A stretch of 64,000 bases of DNA from Ulota crispa (Eukaryota; Streptophyta; Bryopsida; Orthotrichales; Orthotrichaceae): positions 3,102,501-3,166,500 of the forward strand of contig OY987244.1 of the NCBI GenBank assembly GCA_963920765.1. The letters run 5' to 3'. Below the pieces are notes generated by a model. That model had not been told where the DNA came from, did no database searches, and saw nothing but the letters and a program-made list of their open reading frames with translations. Position numbers and translations under genes: made by a program. Shown here piece by piece: positions 1 to 12,700 of this stretch (position 1 is the first letter of the stretch; each line of letters opens with the position of its first letter).

Positions 1-125
1 ATTGACATCGTTTGAAAATTTCTGGTGCTTATACTTGAAATGAAAATTTTCTTCAATCACTACTTATCGGCATGAATTTTGATTTAGAATCATATTTTTG
101 TAAAAACGAACTTGTTTACTTGTAA

Positions 126-430
126 GAGCATCTCCACAGTTGTACTTTAAATTTGATACTTCAATAGATTACATATTTGTTTGAAGAGCCCTCAAAATTC
201 TTGTTCTCCACCCTTGCACTTCAAACGTGTCCCATAAATAATCATTTAATCAATCACCAAGAACAATGTATGATAAAGCTCATTAAATTTAGGATGAATA
301 GTGTTTTTAAGTGCCATTGCTTTAACACACTAGGATGGAGTGACATGTGAGTATTTTGAAGGGCTCATAGCCCTTATCATCCGATCATGTTTTTGTGTTA
401 AATCCTACAAGGGCAATGTTGGAGATGCTC
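126..430. mobile_element. Tourist-like (PIF/Harbinger) MITE
   Basis: A 305-bp element starts GAGCATCTCCACAG and ends with the matching inverted end TGTTGGAGATGCTC. It is flanked by TAA on both sides (123-125 and 431-433), the 3-bp target duplication typical of PIF/Harbinger. The GAGCATCTCCA terminus is the classic plant Tourist end. There is no coding capacity, so it is non-autonomous. Confidence 0.85.
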
Positions 431-433
431 TAA

Positions 434-3400
434 CTATGCATTTTTTTCAATCAATGCAAAATTTTGAATAGTGCAAGATCCTTTCATAGGTGGAATTTCC
501 TAATTAGTGTGAAGGGATGTCATTCTTCCCAAGTCCCAACCTTTAATGCCTTGTGAGATGACCATATTCATTAAATTGGGAATTTTGTAACATTTTGGGT
601 TTGAGGCAACCAACTTAAACTAAGCATTAGGGTACAACTTGGGAATCTAGTTTTCCCAATTTAATGAATATGGCGTTTGAGGCTTTGTGGGGTCACGTCC
701 CCAAACCCACCATTGGCAATTTCATTAGACAAAATATGTGAAGTTAAGATGGAGGGGAGAAGTGAAATGTACCACTCCCCTAAGTACAAAAATAGGGCAA
801 CCATTCCCCATTGTAAATTGATTCTAACTTAGCTGTTTTTTCCTTGTTTTTAATTGTTAAGTGCATGGCTTTTCATATGCCTATCCCTGCGTGAAGAGTG
901 CTACACCCAAGTAGAGACCATTATATGTTCCCCGTTGAATGGTTGCTGTGAGAAGCGCTTGCCACATTTGGTGACCCAAATTTGCCACAAGAGGCTGGTC
1001 CTTAGTAGGTCCCAAGGCTGAAAATTAAAAATGTACTTGCAAACTGGGCCAGTGCAGCAAGCTTGAAATTGGCCGAGGAGGGCGAGCTCAAAGCTTGTTA
1101 CCTCTGGCTTGGTCCCAAGTCCCAACCTCAATCTTGTAGTAGAGGTTTTGAGTTTTGACCTCAATTTTTTGCCACTCTTCAAAAAACAACTTGAAGGAGA
1201 GCAGACTCCATAATGTGCATCATCCTTCACTTAACCTGAATGAAATGCATGTTTACAAAACATCTTCAAGATTTTAGGTTTTCACTTGAATCAAAATATT
1301 TTAGATAGTATTTAGGTAGCTCATAATACATTGTATTATGAAGTATGAGGTACCTTATTAATGCACCTTGCAAATTTACTTATTTCTTGAATTAGTGTTT
1401 GTTAGCTTGATCAATGTTGGAGGCTAAAATAGAAATATTTTGTTTAACTGCCAAATCTTCTTGTTCATTCATTTCTAAACAGTTGGAAACTAAATGTTTA
1501 CCTTTTAATTTATGTCGGGAACTAAAATAAGGACCAGAAATTGCAATTCATTTTGACAAGTGAAGGAGACATTACTAGGGTGATTTACAATGTTGAATTT
1601 TGGCATAATTAAATTTGCATGTTGATGGTTTATGTTAACTCTAGAAGAAGTGTTGAAAGTGGATAATGGAGTTGGTTTCCTAAAAATTGTTGTTATTCTC
1701 AAAAAGGGCCACTCATACAAGTAAAACTTTGAGCTAAATCAAAAACTAGCAAACTAAGGACAAGTTCTTGAGAAATTAGCAAAGAAAGCAATATCAAGTG
1801 ATCCTAGTTGATACCAAGTTACAAGCTGCGGCAAATTTGCTGGTGCAATCGGACCCTTGTGGGCTATGGCAGTCCCTATCACCATCATTTTGCACTTTGC
1901 AATCCTAATCAGTACTTAAACCCGTGGAAGCAAGTAAGCATCTTTATCTCCGTCCATTTTTCTGAAAATCTGTCCACGGCACTGCAAGCATCAGCTAAGC
2001 TAATATCCGCCGCTCTTGATTTGCCTTGTCCCTGCATGTGTGAGAGCAGGTTCCACGGTTGATACCCTTTCTGGATCTTACACCATTTCTGTACAGGTGG
2101 CAGTCCTTCATTGCAAAAAGCAAAGTACACAATTGTTGTCATAACCCAAGGCTGCTTTAGCGTTATAGAAGAGGTAAGTTTAATTTGAAAGGGGAACTTT
2201 GAAATGAGAACGACATGCCAAACCATGAGGGTGACATTCATGGTTGCCATATTGGGGCCAATTGCGATTTATTGAAGAATCCACGATGTACTGTACATAT
2301 GATGTATATCTATGAACAAGTTCAATGTCTTAGATGTATGTCTCTTGTACATCATGGGACATTTGATGAATAATAATTTGCCCAATACAACAACTAGGGT
2401 GATTATAGATGTTATTTCCGTAGCAAGATTACCTTTTCATGTTATCACACATAATCTTAATGGTTGGATCTTGTTCCATCATACTCAATCAAAGGTACAA
2501 TATTAATCACATTTGGGGTACAATCAGTTTGTGCAAAAGATAGACCATGCCACTCCTCATAACTTGGCGTGTTATTCCACATATTAACGAGGTCTACTTT
2601 CATGTCACATAGTCAAATAACCACATTAAATCACATGTTTGGGGGAATTTTACCTTTTTCCTGGTGACCCTGATGTTATTCATAGACTTTGGAATTATGC
2701 CAATAATCTATTGACTTTTACAAAGAGGCTGACATCAGTCCTATCATTGTCAACATTGCTTCCTCAAGCAGGAAGACAGAAACACACCGTGTATTTGGCT
2801 TCAAATTGAATTTGTCATCAATTCCTGCAGCAGTTGCATAAAATTTGCATAAAATATTATAGAAGCAACATGCCTGAAGACTTTGGTGCCGTCATCAGGA
2901 GTCTTTCATATAAGAGTGTTATTGAGGTTCATGCTAAAGAAATTGATTTAAATATTAATGTGGAACTGTTTAAAATGAAGAAGACTACTTACTTTTGGTG
3001 TCATGTGCTCCTTCATTGTAAGTACTATTTTTTTTTCAAGGGATGATCTGGCAACAAACAAGCCAACAACTGAAAAGCACATAACGGATGAGTTTCCAAA
3101 TTTTGACGAAACATTCAATAAAATGGTCATATTTAGATAAAAATAGCTTAGTAATTTATAAATTTTAAACCAAAGGTTGTCCAAATATGTAGCTTTCACC
3201 ATAACTATTTCTTTTTTCCTTTTCCCATTTTAAAGTGCAAGAGACCATAGATCACCAAATTTCTGGCCAAATATGTCAAATAGTTGTTAATTTTGAATGC
3301 CAACAATTTTTTTGGTAAACAATAACTCCAATATGTTATTGTTACTTAATCTTAAGACCTTCTCAATCATTATCACAAAGATTTACAATTTATCAAAGGG

Positions 3401-3440
3401 TGCTATGAACAGCTCATATAAATGTTAGGTCTTTGTTGCT
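434..3440. other. Gene-poor AT-rich stretch
   Basis: No gene is recognised on either strand. Short open frames are random and lack conserved motifs. Two small exon-like pieces on the plus strand, about 1829-1952 and 2096-2174, end in plausible donors (GTAAGC, GTAAGT) but I could not assign them to a family or join them in one frame. Confidence 0.5.
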
Positions 3441-3973
3441 TTAACTCCTGAAGGCCTAAGGTGGTAAGGGCAAAACATAGATGTGTTATAAAAAGGTACT
3501 TTTGTAACTTTGATGAAGTTTGCTTCAAAAGAGAAAATAAGAATCATAATGTTTAGTAATTATCCATACAGTGAAACACTCAAAAAAAGTTTTGGATTTT
3601 TATGTAATGAATTTAGAAGCATATACCATTTAATATTTAGCAAAATTACGAATTTTACTCATAGATTTCAAAATTTGGTATGATTGGTTTAAAATAGACA
3701 TTCTATCTTAAACTTCAAAAAAAATTATTTTCAAAGAAGAGAACATCATTAGTTTCCCAAAATAGTAAATTTTAGAACACTAGCAAATATTGAAGTGTTT
3801 TTCTTTGAAAAATTCTCCTTGATGGAGTTTAACTTGAATTGACATGATTCAAGTTAAGTTGGAAAGTAGACTTGATTTTCTATTACAAAAAAAAATGGAA
3901 AAAGTTTTTTTTGGTCTTGGGCAACCCAAAAAATGGGCAACAACTAGAAAATGGTCAATTGGGCGCTTAGGGA

Positions 3974-4869
3974 TTAACTCCTAAACTACCAAGGCAATTC
4001 TTTGCCAAAAACCACTCAAAACTGCCCCTACTGTTGCATTCATAAAAGAATTCAATAAAATGCTGTTCTTGAAAATCCAACCATAGGATCTTGTAATGTA
4101 CTTGTAGGACAAGAGTCAGTAAAAAATTTGTGACATTTGACCATACGGATTGAAATTTATGAGCATTTAAAGGGATTTTTATTTTTATTTTATTTTTTTT
4201 CCACTGTGCCCAAAAATTTCAGATGGCTTTGAGCCTTTGACCACCATTTGCTGATTTTTTTGCACTACAAACCTTGAATTTGTAATTTTATCTTATAGGT
4301 AATCAAGTTAGACCTTTGTACACCAATTTTCAAGGTAATCAAAGACACATAACACATCCTAAAAATATTGCAATGCTACTATATGACAAATTTTGCAAGT
4401 ACACTATGACATTTTTGAGTGAAGTTTCCCACCACATGTTTTTAGATATAGAAAATCCAAACAGTGTGTTTGAAGATAATCATGTACTTCAAATGTAAAA
4501 AAAAAAGGTTAAAAAACTCAAAATCTCTAAAATTTAGAAGCTCCCAAAGTCCAATTTGACCTCCTAATTGGAAATGAAGGGGGGGGGGTAATGATGAAAT
4601 AATGGGGACCACTAGAGCAACATGTGGCAACCACTCCTTGCTCCCCCTCCTCCAAAGTCAATATTTTCTCCCTTGCCCAAGCTGCCCTTCAAACTGCTTT
4701 TGGCCAAAAATAGCCCATAACTTTTGAACCATGTGACAAGCATACCACAAACTTTATACATTCCTATACACCCATAAAAAATATCAAAAAATCATGTAAA
4801 AAATTGAGGTCACACGAGCCTACCCAAAATCCTGAAAGCCCCAGGGGACTTTGGTCCTTTAGGAGTTAA
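3974..4869. mobile_element. TTAA-flanked piggyBac-like non-autonomous element, copy 1
   Basis: The element is bounded by TTAA at 3974-3977 and 4866-4869. Its termini are inverted repeats: left TTAACTCCTAAACTACCAAG, right TTTGGTCCTTTAGGAGTTAA. A copy with the same ends lies at 47462-48421. TTAA target sites followed by a C-rich terminus are the piggyBac hallmark. It has no transposase. A further TTAACTCCTG end at 3441 and a GGGATTAA end at 3977 suggest another, more decayed element immediately to the left. Confidence 0.65.
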
Positions 4870-7175
4870 GCTGTCTTGCACCATAGTTCCCTCTGAAATA
4901 TGTGGGAAAAAAGGGGAGCTGGTGGAGTGTCATTTGTGAAACTTTTCAAAGAAAATTCAATGTGAAAGATTGGACGCCATTCTAAGTTACAGATATCATG
5001 CCATTGAGGGGGGGTGCCAAGTTTCAAGTTTCAACCCTTTTTTTCTTCAAATTTGTTGCTCATTTACTGCAGTGGCTGTCAACTTTGTTGCATGACCAAG
5101 TTGCTTACGGTACTACCATAGACTCACATGTGTATGATCCATGATGCATTGGGGGGGGGGGGGGGGGGGGGCAATTGGGGTGATCTTGACCATTTATCCT
5201 TTCCCACTTGCGTCATGGTATGAATGAGTGGGTGTCACGTTGGGCATGGACCAACTAAATGAGGGATTGAGACCTATTTTATCATTGGACACGTGGGTGG
5301 TAACCCTGTTGATGCTAACAGCAATATGTCACCAAGAGTGGGGGCTCTTCCTACCCCTTCACTTGTATTGCAGACATCCGTGTCTATAAAGTAAAATCTA
5401 CAACGTTTCAACATAAAGTTTTAGGTTTCACTTGGTCCCCATCAGCTACTAGAAGATTTATTTGTGGTCTTTAGTGCAAAATCTCCTTAACCTGTAAATG
5501 ATGGGCTAATCACCATGGATGCACGTTACAATGATGCTATAGTGGTGTGGCAAGTGTCCACACATTTTTATATCATTTTCAAAAGTTGCATAAGTCAACG
5601 TTACATGCTATCCTCATGAAAATTGCAAGAAGGGTAGCATGGGACCTAACACCATGTTTGTTAATCTTCTTACAATTTGAGTTACCTAAAAATATGAGTG
5701 CATTTAATGAAGCTATTTTTTGCATTCCATAAATGCATCATGTCTTTGTGATCACTTTTAGAAAAAATGAATGAAAAACAAAATTTTCCCATTCTACATA
5801 GCATTTGTTTTTTATGCATGCACAAAACCCGTCTGCTTTGGCGTTTAAGGTTTAAGTTGCTTTCAAAGTTTTTGGTTTTGCATTTCACCATAGAAGATAA
5901 ATTGTTATACGGTTTACGGTATTCGTGGTAGGATTGATTAATGGCAATACAGTTTAGCATATGCCACAGTAAAATTATTATTCGCCATTGCACTCAAAGT
6001 ATAATAACTGAAGTCACCAATATATCTATGGCTTTCATGTCGGTCCATGTAGCCAAGAAAATCCTCCAAAGATATGGAGGATCCAGGACATATCTGCACA
6101 GAAATGATTCCCTCTTGCTAAAATCTGCTGGAAACAAAAACTTGATTAAAAGAAAAATCCCACTAAACAAATTTGGGTGGACGCTAGTTGACTAGATATG
6201 TTGCTGTATGATTGGCATTTGGTACCAAGAAGTTTTAACTTGAGATCTCATGTAGTTGACTGGAGTCTTATTGATTTTTGTTCCAAATTTTTTTTGTTGA
6301 TCTCAAATGCAGTAAAGTTGTGGATCCATTCCACATTCAAAAAAAGTGCCTAGTATTTTATTGGTTGCAAAGGCACTTTCAGACCTTTAGGGATTAATAT
6401 CCATGATTTTTGTTCACATTCTAACACCACAAAAAACACCCGTTCTCTCTGGTGAGTGGGAAGATTTTGAGCTTCCTTGCTAAAGGTCTTACCTTTCTCA
6501 TTTCAACCTGTTTTTTAGTGCATGCACTACATATTGCCTTCTTAGTTATATTTCCCCAAAACTAAGCTGGTTTCTATCCGGCTGATTCAAAAGTTCCAGC
6601 GGTTTTTATAACGTTTCATTTGGCTGACTTTGTATTGATTTTCGGATCTCTCCGGTCATTGGTTCTCCCTAGACATTATTCTCGTTCATGATTTACGCCC
6701 AGTTGTCCACGCAGCAAGAATTTCAGTTAACTAATTTGTACATGCTGGTGGATGGGGCAGGTGCAGAGCATTTTGAGTAAATATGTTACAGGGGGCTTGT
6801 CGGTATATGAGGCGGTGGCGGTGCCAGAGGTGCGATCTGTTGAATTTATTGGCTCTGGACCTCCGGACTTTGTATCCAGAGAAGCTACAGTGAGGAAGTT
6901 TGAGTAGGTATCTTACTCAAAATGCAAAGCCAAGACAATACTGAAAGGACAAAGCTTCTTGTAGTCTAGCTACTTATTTTCTACAAACCAGTTTTTTTTT
7001 GATAAATTTATGAAAACAGAATCCAATATTGAGGAAAAATGATCTTTAAGTTTGCAAATGTTACATTTTATCTTCTTTGTATACAACAATCTTAACATGA
7101 CACACTATTTGCAAGATGAATGGGACACTACCTTTCTCTAAAATAAAACTTTAGTTTTGGTTTTTTTTTGGGAAT
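4870..7175. other. Intergenic repeats with a 21-nt G run
   Basis: No gene is recognised. The stretch holds an uninterrupted run of 21 G at 5151-5171 and a decayed repeat at about 6190-6403 related to 7940-8161 and 57431-57681. An exon-like open segment at 6762-6905 (plus) follows a TGGGGCAG acceptor-like site and reads about 48 codons without a stop, but it matches no family I recognise. Confidence 0.45.
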
Positions 7176-7572
7176 TGATATGTGCACACCAGGGGTTGAT
7201 ATTTGCACACCCCCTGGGAGGTAAATTGTAGATTTCTACCATCAAAAATTTGAATTTGAGAATTTTGAATTTAGATTTGGACTTAGAGACTATGATTTAC
7301 TCTAGAACCATAAAAAAAAGTTGCAATTAAACAACACTTGGTGAAAAAGCTTAGCTAGGGAAAAAAGTGTTACTTTAACTTTTTTTGTAAAAAAAGTAAG
7401 TTTTTTGATTGAGTGTTGTTCAATTGCAAACTTTCTTATGCTTCTAGAGTAAATCATGGTCTCTAAGTCCAAATTGAAATTTAAAATTCTCAAATTCAGA
7501 GTTTTGATGGTAGAAATCTACAATTTACCTCCCAGGGGGTGTGCAAATATCAACCCCAGTGTGCACATATCA
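7176..7572. mobile_element. Foldback-type MITE (397-bp palindrome)
   Basis: The ends TGATATGTGCACAC and GTGTGCACATATCA are exact inverted repeats, and the complementarity continues inward for well over 100 bp on each side (for example GGGAGGTAAATTGTAG against CTACAATTTACCTCCC). Nearly the whole element can fold back on itself. No coding region is seen and the target duplication is not clear. Confidence 0.75.
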
Positions 7573-7939
7573 TTTCTTTTTTTAATAAAATAGAATGATT
7601 TCTTTGCAAGTTTTAGGTTCATACTTGATGTCAACAAGATCAAGAGAGAATTTTGAAAACGGAGAAGGTGGAAGGAATAATAATACGTGCCCTTGGTGTG
7701 CATGGACGTGAGGTTGTAACTAGCTACAATATAGATTTTGTACATTGTAAAAGGACATACAACAATGTGTTTGACTAAAAAAATAACTGTTATAAGAGAA
7801 TTTATCCTTGTAAATTTAAAAGCAAAGTTATTTAGTTATGGAACATTTTTATTTAAAATACCAATCTACCCAAAGTTCCTCACACTCATTTGCATGGATT
7901 TCTTTCCTTTACCTATGGTCAACAAATTCACCTTTAAAT

Positions 7940-8161
7940 GTCAGGGGGCATAGTAGATACGTTGCCGTATATCTGGCATTTGCTACCAACAAGAAATTTT
8001 AACTTGGGATCTCAAATAGCTCACTAGAATTATGCTTATCTATATTCTAACTTCTTTGTTGATCTCAAATGTAGTAGAGGTGAGGATCCATTCCAAATAC
8101 AAGATAAATACCCCGTATTGTACTAGTCGCAAAGGGCCATTTTGACGTTTAAGGGTTAATA
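7940..8161. repeat. Decayed copy of the 57.4-kb TTAA element family
   Basis: It shares TTTGCTACCAACAAGAA, the GTTGATCTCAAATGTA stretch and a TTTAAGGGTTAA right end with the intact element at 57431-57681. The left TTAACCC end is missing. A third, more diverged relative lies at about 6190-6403. Confidence 0.6.
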
Positions 8162-8305
8162 CATATCCACATACCATTGCCTTGATAAACTCTTAACTCG
8201 ATATTGCTGTTAACAAAAAAATAATATATAATTTGTTATTAACAAATGTTAGTCATCAAAAATGGAAAATTGCTGCACCTGTACTTTGTACTAATACAAT
8301 AGAAG

Positions 8306-8554
8306 TTAACCCTTGAGCGCCCAAGAGACATTATAATGTCTCTCAAAAAGCCGGGTCAACTCAATTTTGACCAATATAATCTCATTACACGTTTGGTGAA
8401 ACCACTTCCAATCAAGTCCAGCATGATGGAGAAGCTTTCCACTAACAATTCATATGGTCCGATCTTGTGGATCGTATTTTTCAATCCACAAGGGCAATTT
8501 GATTGCACACAAGTCAAGCTTTTTTTGTTTCAACTTTGGGCGCTCAGGGGTTAA
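8306..8554. mobile_element. TTAA-flanked piggyBac-like MITE (249 bp)
   Basis: The left end TTAACCCTTGAGCGCCCAA and right end TTGGGCGCTCAGGGGTTAA form a 19-bp terminal inverted repeat with one mismatch, including the duplicated TTAA. CCC directly after TTAA is diagnostic of the piggyBac superfamily. The element has no protein-coding capacity. Confidence 0.75.
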
Positions 8555-8623
8555 AGAATTCATACACACAAAACACAATAAAAACCACAACATAAAGACA
8601 TTTCTATAATATAGTAACCTCTA

Positions 8624-8692
8624 TTAACCCCTGAATACCCAAGAGCACTGAATCGAGGACACTTTTAGTCCTCTGGGGAGTTTAGGGGTTAA
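8624..8692. mobile_element. Very short TTAA-flanked piggyBac-like MITE (69 bp)
   Basis: It starts TTAACCCCTGAATACCC and ends GAGTTTAGGGGTTAA, only 70 bp downstream of the 249-bp element. It is almost nothing but inverted ends, so it is a deletion derivative or a minimal MITE of the same type. Confidence 0.6.
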
Positions 8693-9796
8693 ACAAGACA
8701 TTACGTGCAGTCCACCAATATGTAACATAATACCTTATTCTTGTTATCCTCATCAAATAAATGATTGAACACAACCAACCCTTCCACTCAATCATTTGCA
8801 AGAATAAATACAAACAAAAACAAAAATAAAAAACCAAAAGCAAACAAAACGTACATAAACAATCACAATAAGTTGATCTCTTAAAAAAGTGATTCACAAA
8901 AATGGAGAATCTTTCTAAAAGCATTCCTACATTTGTGGTTAGCATAATGAAGCAACACTTTGAAAGTCTCAACTTCTATACATGAAAGTGCAAGATTGTG
9001 AATTTGTGGCATTAGATTGAGCAACAATGTCATGGTAACACCACAAAATGAAGTACTTAATTACTCATGGACTATACAAGTCCACAAATAAAACTCCAAA
9101 AATTGACATGGTTATGATTGTTTGCAAAACACAAGGAGATACTTGCAAAACATGGGGATATATATTCAAAATATGGACAGTTTTCCTTAAAACATAGAAT
9201 ATCTATAATTACATGAATAGCCAAGTAATATGCCTTTTTAGGCTACAAGGGGTAATGTCCCCAAATCCAAATCCAACAAGATAGTTTAATAATGAAAATT
9301 AGTGAAAAGTAGAGATAGGGTATAGTGATACACACCATTCCTTGCAATACAAAAGTGGGGCGACAATAACCAAGTAGAGAATTATGTCATTTGAAGTACA
9401 TAGAAACCTTTTTATTAATAGGAACTACCGTAAGATGGTGCACATAAGGTTCAATGAAGAACACGAAAAAATAGACATAAAAAATCAGAACTAACGTGAC
9501 CCAAAACCAGGCTTATATGTGACATTTCCCAAGACAAACTCTACACGCATGGATGCTACATTCATTTAGGTTTCTGATGCTACCCAGATGTAGCACAAAA
9601 GCCACTCACACCCCAACCTCCGCTCACTCAAAAATGGAACACTCAAACCAAACCTCTCCGCACATTTGTAAGCACAAACTCTCTGTACACAAGGGATCAT
9701 ACCTCTCATAAATTAAAAGATTCAAACACCTTTTTAGGCAATTTCTAAACTACTGAACAGCGCAAGCATCAATTACCCTGGCTGTTTTAGATTTGT
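8693..9796. other. Intergenic and presumed 3' flank of the TMEM245-like gene
   Basis: AT-rich DNA with no recognised gene. The part adjoining 9797 should include the 3' UTR of the minus-strand membrane protein gene. No further repeat family could be assigned. Confidence 0.4.
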
Positions 9797-12700
9797 TTAA
9801 GAGTTCAAAGCCATTGGAATTCCCAACACAAACTCCCCATACAAGTTCTTCGCTGCCAGAAGCACTGTCATTATTAATGGCCCAAGAATTGCACCCTGCG
9901 CAGAAAAAATAATCAAGTGAAACATCAGTATGTGCTAACCAGGTACAGTCAGGTTTCCATAATGGTTACCACATTACAAGTACAAACAACGCTATCTGCA
10001 AAATAAGACATTTTTCGACCCCACCCTTGCTAGTATTAGATGTGTATGGATAAAAGTTAGGTTGAAAATTGAGCATAATCCTTGAACATGTGTTAGTGTG
10101 CAACGTTGGTAGAACTGACAATGACAATTCTTACAATTAAAAGCTACAAACATAGGTTTTGATCAATCCGGAGTTATTCCAGCAGTGTTAATTGATGTTA
10201 CTGGTGGTGCAGGATTTCTTAGTTAGCATACGTCTTTGCTGAAATGTAACGCCAAGCTCTCACCTAAGGATTTGATGCAATTTAGGGTTTAGTTTGTGAA
10301 CCATTCAAACTGTTTATGATTCCCAAAGGGTCCATTGAACAGACTTGGTATCTCAAGAAATATTAGAATTTGATCAAATTTCATGTTTACGTGTTACTTT
10401 GTGTGTAGTAGTTAATAATTTGTTGCTCGATCACAGTTAACAAGCTTGGTTTTTAGAATATTATGGAAAAGAGAGTATGTGGAGAGAAAAAAACTCACTT
10501 CCACAGCCGGGGAAAACAAGGCCATGCCGCCAGCGATACTAAGCCCGGTAAGGTAGGTATTATGGCCGGGAATCTCCCTGTGGATTTTGGCCAAGCCATA
10601 GTCCATCCCATAGATGTGCAAAACCACAAGCACCGCGGCCTCAGCATAGCGTCCCTCAAGTGCCAGCTGTGCTCCTCCCGGAAAGCCAGCCATCCAGTTG
10701 GGGAAGAGAGGGAACACCGCTTGCGACATGGCCAGGAAAGTTGACATGTACAGAAAGTGGATTCGAAACCACGTGAACAACAGCCACGTGAAGGTCGCCT
10801 GCACACAAGCATCATCACATCAAGAACATAAAAAAAAAGAAAAAAAAGAAAAAGAAGAAATCTCTCCTCCCTGCAGTTTATCTCCCAAATTACCAATAAG
10901 CAATATAACCCAATAAACGGTTTACGAGGCTAATGTTTCCCACTTGTTGCCTCACATCAATGGAAGCAGAAGCTAACCCACAAAAAAGTGAAAAACGGTA
11001 TAAATTCAGCCAGAAATATCCATGCTCAGACCCTTCTCACACAGAGAAACAGTCAATTTCTCACCAACTTTAAAACTAACTACATATCCTAAAAGTTGAG
11101 AAAGAGGACAAAAAAATTGTTAAATTTGAGGTGTATCAAGCATGTAGGAGTGAAAATAAAATAAAACCTGAAAAACATGTTTAGATCACGGTGAGAAGGC
11201 ACTTGAAGTCACTATAATTCCACCACTAATTGACCTAAAATCTACCACCAATTCATTTGAATAGATAAGACGCTTGTAGGAGTTGAGGCACTTCTAAGTC
11301 CTAGAGATCAATCCAAAGCCAAAAAGACTTTGGTGGACATTGATGAGCATGGCGTACTGTAGGTGTAAAACTAGGCTTGGCAAGGGCTGTAAAAATGGTA
11401 GATAAACGGCAGAGGAAAAACAGAGAGAAGAAACAAAGCTTTGCAATGGTACCGTTGTGCAATTTAATAGAGAGAGGAATCAAAGCTCAAACTTATGAGG
11501 TCAAAAAGAGGATTAGATATTTAGCTGGGTCTATAAGGAGCATGATACTGTATGCAACATGTTAAGCGTTATGCAACATGTTAAGCGTTGGTCAGAAATT
11601 TCCAGAAATTTATACTGCAGTGGAGAGAGCTTTGGTACAAGAACCAAATCTGCTGAGTGTGTACTTTCACAGTGGTAGACATAGTTATATACAGTGATGC
11701 TTGGATAAGGTCAACACTTTGGGCTACAAAAAAATGTTAATCATATTCAAACATTGATCATGAACAAGCACTCCATTAGCATTACTATTCCTAGCTCTAG
11801 TGGTTGCAACTTTGGAGGTGCTTTCCCACCCATGTTTACGGTACACTACCCAAAGGCCCTTGTAACTTACAAGTAATAATGGGCATTGACAAAAAGTAGC
11901 AAGCATTGATCATTCATATGCAAGTACTTGACCTTAACCAAGCCTTTGGGCAAAAGGAGAGTGGGGACTGGGATCTTATCCAATGGTTTTTGTTACAAAG
12001 GTTGACGTTAAGCAAGCACCACTATTCAGTAGTGCTTGGTTAGCGTCAACACTTTGGGCTAGAAAAAAGTGATGACCTTATCCAAGCATTGATCACAAAC
12101 AAACACTCCATTTGCATTACTTCCCTTAGATTTGGTGGTTACAACCTTGGAGGTGATTTCCCACCCGTATTTTTGGTACACTAACCAAATACCTTTGTAA
12201 CTTATGAGTCAAAATGGGCATTGACAAAAAGCAGCAAGCGTTGATCATATGCAAGCGCTTGACCTTAACCAAGCTCATAATACACAGCTTTGGGCAAAAG
12301 GGGAGTGGGGCTTTGATCTTATCCAATTGTTTCCGTTATCCAATCATTTTTGTTACAAAGGTTGTTGACGTTAAGCAAAGCAAGCACCACTGTACCTGGA
12401 AAGCAGCAGCCTTCAAGTTCGCCAGAAGGACGGAGCTGACAGCATGGTCAAGCACGGTGGCGCAACGGCTGCGAACGGAGTCGGAGAGCGGCGCCATGTT
12501 GAGCACTTGGTTCATGACACCACCGGACTCGGAAGTGATGAGGTAGTAGAGCACGGAGAAGAAGATGATGGTCTGCGTCACCATGTTGATGAGCTCCACC
12601 GCCCCCGAGGCGATGGAGCTCCACAGGAACAGCACCAGATAGAACCCCTTCCCCATCAGACTGGACCCGCTCACCACCACGGTCTTGCCGATGTCCGAGG

